In this document: piece by piece, positions 14,644 through 21,770 of the stretch
Layout of the letters: the number at the start of each line of letters is the position of its first letter
Numbering within the stretch: position 1 is the first letter of the stretch
From: JBAZOY01 sp041648505
GTDB taxonomy: Bacteria; Desulfobacterota; Syntrophia; Syntrophales; CG2-30-49-12
Assembly (NCBI GenBank): GCA_041648505.1
Contig: JBAZOY010000039.1
Location: 1 to 21,770, forward strand
Length of the DNA stretch: 21,770 bases
Direction of reading: 5' to 3'
The notes under the pieces: generated by a model
The model's input: only the letters and a program-made list of their open reading frames with translations
What the model was told of the DNA's origin: nothing
The model's database searches: none
Position numbers and translations under genes: made by a program

Positions 14644-15828
14644 ATGGATTTTAGATTGACTCCGGAGCAGGAAACACTGAAGAAGGAGTTCGAGGATTTT
14701 TTTGCGGAGGAGGCAAAACGTGCTCCGGAAGGATGGACAGGAAGAACTGCTGCTGCCGCCGACTCGGATGAAAATTGGGCCTATCACCGGTCGGTAGCAG
14801 AAAAATTGGCCCAAAAGGGATGGTTGTCTCTACCCTGGCCCAAAGAGTATGGCGGACGGGAACACAGCTACTTGGAGCAACTTATCTTTAATGAGGTGCG
14901 GGCTTATCATGGGGTGCCTGGTGTAGATAATGGCCCGTACATTGTCGCTCCCAGTATCATAGAACATGGCAGCAAAGAATTAAAACAAAAGTGGCTGCCG
15001 AAGATGGCCAGGGCTGAGATAACCTGGTGCCAGGGATGGAGTGAACCTAACGCCGGTTCGGATTTGGCTTCTCTTACTACCAGGGCAGTGGAAGACGGGG
15101 ATGATTTTGTTATTAATGGGCAAAAGATATGGACCACCGGGGCCCACCGGGCGGATCATATCTTCTTTTTAGCCCGCACAGACCCAAGTGCTCCAAAGCA
15201 TAAGGGGATTACCTATTTTATAAGTGAGATTGATAAACCGGGGATAACCATCCGTCCGTTGTTGTTTATAAACCGGAAGCGGAAATACAATGAAGTTTTT
15301 TTTGATAATTTTCGAGTTCCCAAAAAGAATGTCGTGGGGCAGGTAAATCAAGGGTGGTACGTAACTATGGCGGGGATAAATTTTGAGCGTTCGACGGTGG
15401 GAGCTATCGCAGATCTTCGGCGAGAATTCCGGTGGCTTATAGAATTTTGTAAAGGGACTAACCGTAATAACCGGCCACTGGCCAAAGATCCTCTTATACG
15501 CTCCAAATTAGCTCAGCTTGCGATTGAAATAGATACAGTAAGACAATGGGCTTATTATGTGTCCTGGCTTCAGAGCAAAGGGCAAAATGTTCCCGCCGAG
15601 TCGTCGGTCTCTAAATGGTTCTCCTCTGAATTAGCTGTCCGCTTTGCAAACACTGCTGTTGAGATAATGGGCCTTTACGGCACCCTGAGACAGAAGTCAA
15701 AATACGCCATGATACAGGGGAAATTTGAGGATCTTTGTCAATATAGCCTTGGACTCACGATAGCCGCAGGAACAACCGAGATCATGAAAAACATAGTTGC
15801 TCGTATGAAACTAAAGCTTCCAAGGTAG
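14644..15828 (+). CDS. Acyl-CoA dehydrogenase, Glu248-containing subunit
   Basis: A 394-residue FAD-dependent acyl-CoA dehydrogenase of full family length. The N-terminal helical domain is followed by the beta domain with WSEPNAGSDL (132-141) and VINGQKIWTTG (156-166), which contact flavin and substrate, then the C-terminal four-helix domain ending AAGTTEIMKNIVA (374-386). The usual YEGT catalytic Glu of MCAD/SCAD is absent there. NFERS at 246-250 instead places Glu248 where isovaleryl-CoA dehydrogenase keeps its catalytic base, in helix G. It is first in an operon with a second dehydrogenase, a membrane FeS oxidoreductase and etfBA, so electrons should leave through ETF. FadE-type partners with paired subunits are the closest idea. 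The acyl substrate cannot be read from sequence. Confidence 0.93.
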   Translation: MDFRLTPEQETLKKEFEDFFAEEAKRAPEGWTGRTAAAADSDENWAYHRSVAEKLAQKGWLSLPWPKEYGGREHSYLEQLIFNEVRAYHGVPGVDNGPYIVAPSIIEHGSKELKQKWLPKMARAEITWCQGWSEPNAGSDLASLTTRAVEDGDDFVINGQKIWTTGAHRADHIFFLARTDPSAPKHKGITYFISEIDKPGITIRPLLFINRKRKYNEVFFDNFRVPKKNVVGQVNQGWYVTMAGINFERSTVGAIADLRREFRWLIEFCKGTNRNNRPLAKDPLIRSKLAQLAIEIDTVRQWAYYVSWLQSKGQNVPAESSVSKWFSSELAVRFANTAVEIMGLYGTLRQKSKYAMIQGKFEDLCQYSLGLTIAAGTTEIMKNIVARMKLKLPR

Positions 15829-15877
15829 TTAATGATCATAATAGAAAAGCTTTCTGCAAAAAATAGAGGGAGTCAAA

Positions 15878-17011
15878 ATGGATCTCGATTTTACTGAAAC
15901 TCAGGATATTTTAAAAAATACAGCGCGGGAATTTATGACAAGATATTACCCGAAGAGCCTGGTGAGAGAGTTAGAAGAAGATGCGACAGGATTCAGGGAG
16001 GATATCTGGAAAGAGGCGGCAAATCTCGGCTGGCTGGGGTGGATTATTCCTGAAGAGTATGGCGGTGTTGGCGGTGATTTCATGGATACCATTGTCCTCT
16101 TTGAAGAGATGGGGCGGGCATGTTTCATGCTGCCGTTCTTCTCTACCGTTATATGCACCCTTCCGATTTTAAACGGCGGTTCGGAGGAACAGAAAAGAGA
16201 ATTTCTGCCGAAGATAGCGCAGGGAGATCTGATTTTCAGCCTGGCCCTGACGGAGCCCAGCGCTACCTATGAAGCTTCCGGGATTAATGTCAGAGCTGCT
16301 GCCGATAGCAACGGATATGTCCTGAACGGTACCAAGTTATTTATTCACGATGCGCAGGTAGCACATTACTTCTTGTGTGTGACCAGAACTGAAACTGATG
16401 AAACCAAACCTGAAAATGGCGTAACCTTATTTATTGTTGATGCCAAGAGCCCGGGAATAATTATTTCTCCCCTGGATACTATTGCCGATGATAAGCAGAA
16501 CGAGGTTATCTTTAAAGATGTAAGAGTGCCGGGGGAATGCATTCTTGGGCAATTGAATCAAGGCTTCCCCTTAGTCAAAAGGTTGCTGGATCAGGCTGCT
16601 ATAGCGAAATGTGCTGAAATGATGGGCGGTGCCGACTGGGTAGTAGAAAACTGTCTCTCCTATGCTGTCGAAAGAGTGCAATATGGTAAGCCTATAGGCA
16701 GCTACGGAATAATCCAGAGTCACCTGACTGAAATGTGGGCGGAAACAAATATTGCCAAAAGATTTACTTATTATGCCGCCTGGCTGGTAGATCAGGGACT
16801 TCCCTGCTGCAAGGAAGTATCTATGGCTAAGGCATGGGCTAGCGATGTTTATCGCCGCTGTACCCGCATGGGTGTGCAAATATTTGGTGCTATCGGTACC
16901 ACTCGCGAGCACGATGTGGGACTGTACTACCGCCGGGCACGGCAGGCCGGACTCCTTTTTGGTGACCCCGATTACCATCGAGAAAGAGTAGCCCGGGAGA
17001 TGGGACTTTAA
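15878..17011 (+). CDS. Acyl-CoA dehydrogenase-like subunit lacking the catalytic Glu
   Basis: 377 residues with the acyl-CoA dehydrogenase fold: N-terminal helices (LGWIIPEEYGGVGGD, 53-67), the beta domain with LALTEPSATYEASGI (122-136) and a C-terminal helical domain with ERVQYGKPIGSY (265-276), the Arg/Gln segment that contacts FAD in the family. Both known positions of the catalytic base look empty: the helix-G site reads LDQAA (Gln239 by alignment with Glu248 of the upstream gene), and the C-terminus has no YEGT. Together with its neighbour 49 bases upstream this resembles the alpha/beta pairs of heterotetrameric FadE enzymes, in which one subunit supplies the base. The RBS GAGGGAG precedes ATG 15878. 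An independent, inactive or differently acting protein is the alternative. Confidence 0.9.
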   Translation: MDLDFTETQDILKNTAREFMTRYYPKSLVRELEEDATGFREDIWKEAANLGWLGWIIPEEYGGVGGDFMDTIVLFEEMGRACFMLPFFSTVICTLPILNGGSEEQKREFLPKIAQGDLIFSLALTEPSATYEASGINVRAAADSNGYVLNGTKLFIHDAQVAHYFLCVTRTETDETKPENGVTLFIVDAKSPGIIISPLDTIADDKQNEVIFKDVRVPGECILGQLNQGFPLVKRLLDQAAIAKCAEMMGGADWVVENCLSYAVERVQYGKPIGSYGIIQSHLTEMWAETNIAKRFTYYAAWLVDQGLPCCKEVSMAKAWASDVYRRCTRMGVQIFGAIGTTREHDVGLYYRRARQAGLLFGDPDYHRERVAREMGL

Positions 17012-17025
17012 TCGAGGAGAATATC

Positions 17026-19077
17026 TTGGAGATATCCCGGGAAGCATTCTGGAATATTCAATATGGCCGGCCGGTTTACCTGGGGATGCTTCTCCTTTTG
17101 CCCATCTGCTATTCTATATACCGGCGTTACCGTCTATGGAGCCTGGGAAAGCCGGTAGAAAAACTTGAGAAGGGAAGATTGGGCTCGTTTATCACGGGAG
17201 CAGCCAAGATCCTGATTCACAAACGTTTGCTGGGGATAGGATCGATACCTTCTTCCCCCAAAGAGCTCTATGCCGGCATAATGCATGCCCTTATATTTGC
17301 CGGCATGCTTCTTTTATTGCTCGTTACATTACTTCTCGCTGTTCATGAGGACTTTGTGCCTTTTATGCACGGCGTACCCTATCTAATCATTTCTTTTCTG
17401 GGAGAGTTGGGTGGTATATTTGCTTTCGCGGGCCTGGTAATGGCGGTTATCCGAAGGTATATTCGGAAACCTGAGAGACTTGATAACACTCTGGATGATT
17501 CATTAACTTTAGTTTTACTCTTACTGCTGATAATTACCGGCTTTGTTATCGAGGGCCTTCGTATCTCAGCCACTATACCTGCTCCACCTTGGGAACGATG
17601 GTCTTTCGTGGGTTTTGCTCTTGCTGAGATTTTTGGGTTGGAAAAGGTATCCCTTCTCCGCTGGCACAAATGGATATGGTGGCTTCATGTCGGTATTTTT
17701 TATGGAACTGTGATTTATCTCTGCTTTTCCTTTCCCAAGTTATTCCACATCATTGTTTCTCCGATAAATATTTTCTTCTGTTCTCTAAGACCAAAAGGGG
17801 CTTTGGCGCCTATTGCGAACATAGAGGACGCTGAAACTTTTGGGGCTTCAGATATCGATGATTTCACATGGAAACAGCTCCTTGATCTCGATGCTTGCAC
17901 GAATTGTGGCCGGTGCCAGGATAGTTGTCCTGCTTATATCAGTGGTAAAACCCTTTCGCCCAAAAGGGTCATCCGGGACATGAAGGTCCGTATGGAGGAG
18001 AGAGGAAGTAAACAGTCGGTCAAATCGCCGGCTCTGGCCGGGGAGATAATAAAGGATGATGATATTTGGTCTTGTACTACCTGTCGTTCATGTCAGGAGG
18101 TTTGTCCGGTATTTGTGGAGCATGTCGATAAGATTGTCGAGATGCGCCGGAATCTGACCATGACCCAGAGCCGGATGCCCGAAGCCGTACAGCTGATGGT
18201 GGGGAACCTGTTTTCCCGTGGCCACCCATGGACCGGCGCTCAATATATGAGGCTGAAGGGTGATTGGATGGACGGTCTGGAACTCAATATACTGGGGAAA
18301 GAGAAGAATATTGATACCCTATTATGGGTAGGTTGCACGGGGGCGTTAGCCGATCGTAATGCCGATGTTACAAGGTCTCTCGTCAAGATATTGCAAAGTG
18401 CGGGGGTGGATTTTACGGTAATGGGGGCAGAAGAGCCATGTTGTGGCGATCCGGCCCGAAGGATAGGTTTTGAAATCCTGTTCGCGGAACAGGTTCAACA
18501 AAACATTGAGATCTTCCACAAACACAATGTAAAAAGAATTATTACCGCCTGTCCTCACTGCTTCAACACCATTAAGAACGAGTATCGCCAATTCGGGGGA
18601 GATTTTGAAGTCCTCCACCATTCGCAATTACTTGCCCGTCTCTTGAGGGACGGAAAGCTTAAGATTACCGGGGGCGAGAGGCGTAGAAGGGTCACTTATC
18701 ACGACTCTTGTTATCTGGGACGGTATAACGATATCTACTATGAACCGAGAGATATTCTGAGCCATCTTCCCCGGATTGAAACCGTGGAAATGCCGCGTTT
18801 CGGGCAGCGAGCTCTTTGCTGTGGCGGCGGCGGTGGTCGGATCTGGATGGAAGAACCTGTGGGGACAAAAATAAATCGAATCCGCACCGAGGAAGCTTTC
18901 AAGACCGGGTCGGAAGTGGTAGTTACCGCCTGTCCCTTCTGTTTACAGATGTTCGACGAAGGAATAAGGGCTAAAGAACTGGATAAAGACTTAAAAGTTA
19001 TGGATCTTGTCGAGCTTGTAGAGACGAGTATGGCAGTATCCGGGGAAGAAATTCAAAAAAGGAGGGAAACGGGATGA
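17026..19077 (+). CDS. Membrane FeS oxidoreductase, ETF:menaquinone oxidoreductase (EMO) type
   Basis: 683 residues. The N-terminal ~250 residues have five or six membrane helices and histidines at 87, 107, 115, 214 and 221 that could ligate b-type heme, like NarI. Two 4Fe-4S motifs follow: C291/C294/C297/C301 and C350/C353/C356/C360. Then come two CCG (HdrD-like) domains: C437, C472-C473, C509/C512 and C562, C598-C599, C636/C639. All expected cysteines are present. Proteins of this build, encoded next to etfBA in syntrophic Desulfobacterota and Firmicutes, carry electrons from reduced ETF to (methyl)menaquinone. TTG 17026 is used as start, six bases after GAGGAG. The end overlaps etfB as ATGA, implying coupled translation. 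Confidence 0.93.
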   Translation: MEISREAFWNIQYGRPVYLGMLLLLPICYSIYRRYRLWSLGKPVEKLEKGRLGSFITGAAKILIHKRLLGIGSIPSSPKELYAGIMHALIFAGMLLLLLVTLLLAVHEDFVPFMHGVPYLIISFLGELGGIFAFAGLVMAVIRRYIRKPERLDNTLDDSLTLVLLLLLIITGFVIEGLRISATIPAPPWERWSFVGFALAEIFGLEKVSLLRWHKWIWWLHVGIFYGTVIYLCFSFPKLFHIIVSPINIFFCSLRPKGALAPIANIEDAETFGASDIDDFTWKQLLDLDACTNCGRCQDSCPAYISGKTLSPKRVIRDMKVRMEERGSKQSVKSPALAGEIIKDDDIWSCTTCRSCQEVCPVFVEHVDKIVEMRRNLTMTQSRMPEAVQLMVGNLFSRGHPWTGAQYMRLKGDWMDGLELNILGKEKNIDTLLWVGCTGALADRNADVTRSLVKILQSAGVDFTVMGAEEPCCGDPARRIGFEILFAEQVQQNIEIFHKHNVKRIITACPHCFNTIKNEYRQFGGDFEVLHHSQLLARLLRDGKLKITGGERRRRVTYHDSCYLGRYNDIYYEPRDILSHLPRIETVEMPRFGQRALCCGGGGGRIWMEEPVGTKINRIRTEEAFKTGSEVVVTACPFCLQMFDEGIRAKELDKDLKVMDLVELVETSMAVSGEEIQKRRETG

Positions 19078-19862
19078 ATATCATCGTCTGTATCAAGCAG
19101 GTACCGGACCCTGAAATACCGCCTGCCAGATTCCAGATAGATCCTGAAGGGAAAAAGGTGTTACCTCCTGAGGGGGTAGCTCCTGTAATCAGCGTGTTCG
19201 ATGAGCGGGCAGTTGAAGTTGCTCTTCGACTCAAAGACAAACACCAGGCTAAAGTAACGGTGATAACCATCGGACCGCCGGCCGCTAAGAAAGCAGTCAG
19301 ATATGCATTGTCTATGGGGGCCGATACAGGGATCCATGTTCAGCAAGATATGGTTGAAGAGCCGGATAGTTTTGAATCCGCTCATATTTTAGCCAGGGCT
19401 ATTGAGAAGGCGGGTGAATATTCTCTGATCCTCTGTGGCAGGCAGGCAGCAGACTGGGATGCCGGTCAGGTCGGTTCTATCATCGCGGAGAATCTTGGAA
19501 TCCCTGTTTTAACTGTAGCGAGAAAGGTAGATTTGATTGACGGAAAATGGAGGGTCGAATCGGTAATTCAAGACGGTTACCGGATAATGCAGACGCCCAT
19601 GCCTGCCTTGGTTACGGTTAGCAGTGAGATAGGCCTGCCACGCCTTCCTACCGGGATTGGAATTATAAAAGCAACCAAGGCCAAGATCATAGAATGGAGT
19701 CTAAACGACATTGGCGCCGATCTCTCCGGGATAAGACGAAGCGAGATACTCAAGTTGTATATCCCCGTGCGTGAGGCGAAATGTCATATTGTAGAGGCGG
19801 ATACCGTCCCGGAAGCAGCGCAGAAGCTGGCACTCCGCCTTAGAGAAGTAAAGATAATTTAG
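19074..19862 (+). CDS. etfB: Electron transfer flavoprotein beta subunit
   Basis: 262 residues, the normal EtfB length. It opens MNIIVCIKQVPDPE as in most bacterial EtfB, has the AMP/FAD-site segment LCGRQAADWDAGQVGSIIAE, and the docking region TPMPALVTVSSEIGLPRLP that meets the dehydrogenase. With EtfA it forms the heterodimer that takes electrons one at a time from acyl-CoA dehydrogenases. Its ATG overlaps the preceding stop codon, with AGGAGG a few bases before. I see no reason to call it a bifurcating ETF: its genetic partner is the quinone reductase, not a Caffeyl/butyryl-CoA-type complex. Confidence 0.97.
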   Translation: MNIIVCIKQVPDPEIPPARFQIDPEGKKVLPPEGVAPVISVFDERAVEVALRLKDKHQAKVTVITIGPPAAKKAVRYALSMGADTGIHVQQDMVEEPDSFESAHILARAIEKAGEYSLILCGRQAADWDAGQVGSIIAENLGIPVLTVARKVDLIDGKWRVESVIQDGYRIMQTPMPALVTVSSEIGLPRLPTGIGIIKATKAKIIEWSLNDIGADLSGIRRSEILKLYIPVREAKCHIVEADTVPEAAQKLALRLREVKII

Positions 19863-19956
19863 TTGCCATAAAGCAGTCAAAACTCGAATGGTGTTGATTT
19901 GCCGGTCGAATTTATGGTTTTATAGTGATGATATCAAGGTATGGAGGAGGTAAAGA

Positions 19957-20967
19957 TTGATAGCCGAGTCTAAGGGGGTAATGATTTGTGCCGAGTTGGT
20001 GGTAAATGGGGGATTAGCTGCGATATCTATGGAGCTTTTAGGGGTGGGGAGGAATCTTGCCGATAATTTAGGAGAGGAACTCAGCGTCCTATTAATGGGA
20101 AGCGAGATAGGTCCATCATTAAGCCTGGAAGCTATTGCCTGTGGAGCCGATCGTGTCTACGTGGCCGATAATCCACTTCTTAGTCTGTACAACTCAGACG
20201 TCTATACTGAGGTGGCTGCGAAGGTATGTCGGCAGGTAAAACCATCTATTATGCTTCTGGGTCAGACAGATATGGGGCGGGATATAGCGCCGAGACTGGC
20301 TGCCAGAATCGGTGGCGGACTTGCCATGGATTGCATTGATTTAAGTATAGATCATGAGACAGGGCTCATGCTTCAAACGAGGCCCGTCTTTGGCGGCAAT
20401 GCTCGTGCGGTCATGGTAACTCCCACTGCCCGACCTCAAATGGCGACCATAAGGCCGAAAACGATGCCTCCTATCGGGCGGGATGAGACCAGGCAGGGTG
20501 ATGTAGTTTCTGTCGAGGCAAGTATGGAGGAGTCGGTAATAAAGACTGAGATCATAGAAATTGTACAAGAGGAAGTTACCGGTGTAAAATTAGAAGAGGC
20601 GGATATTATTGTTACTGGCGGAAGAGGTATTGGAAGTGCTGAGGGTTTTGAGATTATAAGAGAGCTGTCTCAGGTCCTCGGAGGTGCTGTTGGCGCTACC
20701 AGGGCTGCTTGTGATGAAGGCATGGCTCCGGCGCCGATACAGGTCGGACAGACGGGTAAGATCGTAAGTCCTAACCTATACATTGCCATTGCCTTATCCG
20801 GTGCCGTACAACACTTGGCCGGTTGTTCCGGATCAAAACACATAGTTGCCATTAATACGGACCCTGAAGCCTATATTTTTAAAGTTGCAGAATTTGGTAT
20901 TATTGGAAACTATAAGGAAGTACTGCCACCCTTAATCGAAAAATGCAGGGAGCTTTTAGCTCAGTAG
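19957..20967 (+). CDS. etfA: Electron transfer flavoprotein alpha subunit
   Basis: 336 residues. The N-terminal half is the EtfB-like fold; the C-terminal half carries the FAD-binding domain with VTGGRGIGSAEGF (219-231), QVGQTGKIV (262-270) and the EtfA signature LYIAIALSGAVQHLAG (274-289) followed by IVAIN and DPEA. The usual PYSRQVGQTG reads PAPIQVGQTG here, replacing the conserved Ser-Arg. Start is TTG 19957, six to seven bases after GGAGGAGG; the frame has no better ATG that keeps the whole first domain. A 94-base gap without signals separates it from etfB. It ends the operon and hands electrons to the membrane oxidoreductase encoded upstream. Confidence 0.96.
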   Translation: MIAESKGVMICAELVVNGGLAAISMELLGVGRNLADNLGEELSVLLMGSEIGPSLSLEAIACGADRVYVADNPLLSLYNSDVYTEVAAKVCRQVKPSIMLLGQTDMGRDIAPRLAARIGGGLAMDCIDLSIDHETGLMLQTRPVFGGNARAVMVTPTARPQMATIRPKTMPPIGRDETRQGDVVSVEASMEESVIKTEIIEIVQEEVTGVKLEEADIIVTGGRGIGSAEGFEIIRELSQVLGGAVGATRAACDEGMAPAPIQVGQTGKIVSPNLYIAIALSGAVQHLAGCSGSKHIVAINTDPEAYIFKVAEFGIIGNYKEVLPPLIEKCRELLAQ

Positions 20968-21535
20968 TTTTTTCTCGCTATGCTGCTCATGGTAGGAGCT
21001 TTTGAGATTTGTATTCATCGGCACGCTCAAATCTTTAATCAGCGCCTTTTAAATCCCATTTTTATTAATTTTACTGGGATTTCACAGCAAGGAACTGGGG
21101 ACTACAATACTCTTTGAATCAAATTTGTTCCTTTTTTGTTCCGTCCACTATACAAAAACTATACAGAGGAGGGAAGAGGGGAACACTTACGGGGAGATAT
21201 ATTTTCTTGACCGAAGGCAGACATACCTATCTCCCTGAACCGTAAATTTATCACAGATGCGAATAGTATATATATGATTGCTATCATTGATGATATTACG
21301 AGGTATGGCATGGAAGAGCGGCAGATCCGTGTCCGGGTCCATTCGGGTTTTGGTTATCCAGGCGATTGCTGACGATGATTAGCTGATATCGCCGTTGACT
21401 ACAATGATGGCAAGAAAGGAGCGGAAAGAGTTTGACAAGCAGTTTATTGAGGTGCAGTGTCAGCCGAGGAGCCGGTTTTAGGCAATGGTGCAGTTACTTG
21501 CGCTACCTGCTTAGCGAGGCGATTGAACTCAAGTC
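20968..21535. other. Gene-free region downstream of etfA with hairpins and coding-like debris
   Basis: 568 bases with no convincing intact gene. Hairpins: AGATTTG/CAAATCT (21005-21011 and 21028-21034), AAATCCCA/TGGGATTT (21051-21058 and 21075-21082) and GGGAGATA/TATCTCCC (21192-21199 and 21228-21235). The first is followed by TTT and, after the T-run just past the etfA stop, may end the operon. Between 21274 and 21538 short frames read like protein (MIAIIDDITRYGMEERQIRV; MMARKERKEFDKQF; SYLRYLLSEAIELKS) but break after 20-35 codons, suggesting a decayed gene, perhaps a transposase remnant. No family could be assigned. Confidence 0.4.
21005..21082 (+). terminator. Candidate terminator region of the etf operon
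   Basis: Two perfect hairpins, of 7 and 8 bp, lie 40-115 bases after the etfA stop. Their loops are long (16 bases) and T-tracts short, so intrinsic termination here is only plausible. Confidence 0.35.
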
Positions 21536-21742
21536 TTAGACTCCCTTGGGTTTAAAACGTAGGTTGATAACTGCACGTTTATGTAGATTTGCGACTGTAG
21601 TGGCCTCTTCCTCGCTGATACCAAGGCCGAGAGCAAGGTGTGTTGCTACTTTCTCAAGAAGTTGTCGTTGGTCCTTCGTAAAATGAGCATTTTCTACCGC
21701 CCATTTTGCGAGTTCCTTCCATATTGTAGTATGTGTGCTCAT
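21536..21742 (-). CDS. Small hypothetical protein
   Basis: 68 residues beginning MSTHTTIWKELAKWAVENAH. The sequence is amphipathic and helical in character, with a QRQLLEKVATHL helix, then LGISEEEATTVANL and a basic tail (INLRFKPKGV). No membrane segment, signal or cysteine is present. I do not recognise the family. There is no obvious Shine-Dalgarno before ATG 21742, and it follows a stretch of decayed-looking sequence on the opposite strand. The residue pattern looks like a real small protein rather than a chance frame, but the evidence is limited to that. Confidence 0.45.
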   Translation of the reverse strand: MSTHTTIWKELAKWAVENAHFTKDQRQLLEKVATHLALGLGISEEEATTVANLHKRAVINLRFKPKGV

Positions 21743-21770
21743 TACATAGTTTATGTCTTGATCTTTATAA

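Noticed and set aside
21086..21110. GGAACTGGGGAC as an end of an IS200/REP-like element
   Set aside because: Only one short copy is present, with no partner, no palindromic mate and no transposase that could be recognised.
1..21770. CRISPR arrays or long dispersed repeats
   Set aside because: No regularly spaced repeat-spacer pattern was found; only the short direct repeats listed are present.

Overview
The window looks like chromosomal DNA from a syntrophic or sulfate-reducer-like Desulfobacterota (former Deltaproteobacteria; Syntrophus/Smithella-like is a plausible guess, not proven). Two things point there. One is a proteobacterial-type translation operon thrS-infC-rpmI-rplT-pheS-pheT-ihfA. 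The other is an acyl-CoA dehydrogenase / EtfBA / membrane FeS-oxidoreductase module of the kind used to pass electrons from acyl-CoA oxidation into the menaquinone pool.

Left end (1-5011). A minus-strand gene runs off the left edge (1-776); it ends in a SPASM-like stretch but is otherwise unrecognised. A 730-base gene-free region (777-1505) follows, with three T-rich/TTGACA promoter-like boxes, two of them inside a diverged ~50 bp direct repeat. It leads into a secreted, surface-layer-like protein (1506-2915). This gene converges, across a perfect hairpin acting as a bidirectional terminator, on a minus-strand gene encoding an unusual fusion of a GT-A glycosyltransferase and a sulfotransferase (3008-4768). 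By eye both genes look more GC-rich than the rest of the window.

Centre (5012-12062, minus strand). This is the compact translation operon: threonyl-tRNA synthetase, IF-3 (apparently starting at AUA), L35, L20, both phenylalanyl-tRNA synthetase subunits and IHF-alpha. Gaps are short, or genes overlap. tRNA-Val(GAC) lies upstream with its own promoter and terminator.

Divergently (12230-14487, plus strand), a consensus sigma-70 promoter begins exactly at the foot of a ~207-nt RNA whose two ends pair in a ~19 bp closing stem around a large symmetric bubble. This is a 6S-RNA-like architecture. recJ and tRNA-Arg(CCG) follow, then a terminator.

Right part (14644-20967, plus strand) is one operon: two dissimilar acyl-CoA dehydrogenases (one keeps an IVD-type catalytic Glu, the other appears to lack any), a membrane ETF:quinone oxidoreductase (EMO type, cytochrome b-like plus two 4Fe-4S plus two CCG domains), etfB and etfA. 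Together these would oxidise an acyl-CoA, hand electrons to ETF and then to membrane quinone. The far right (20968-21770) has several hairpins, coding-like debris and a small hypothetical ORF.
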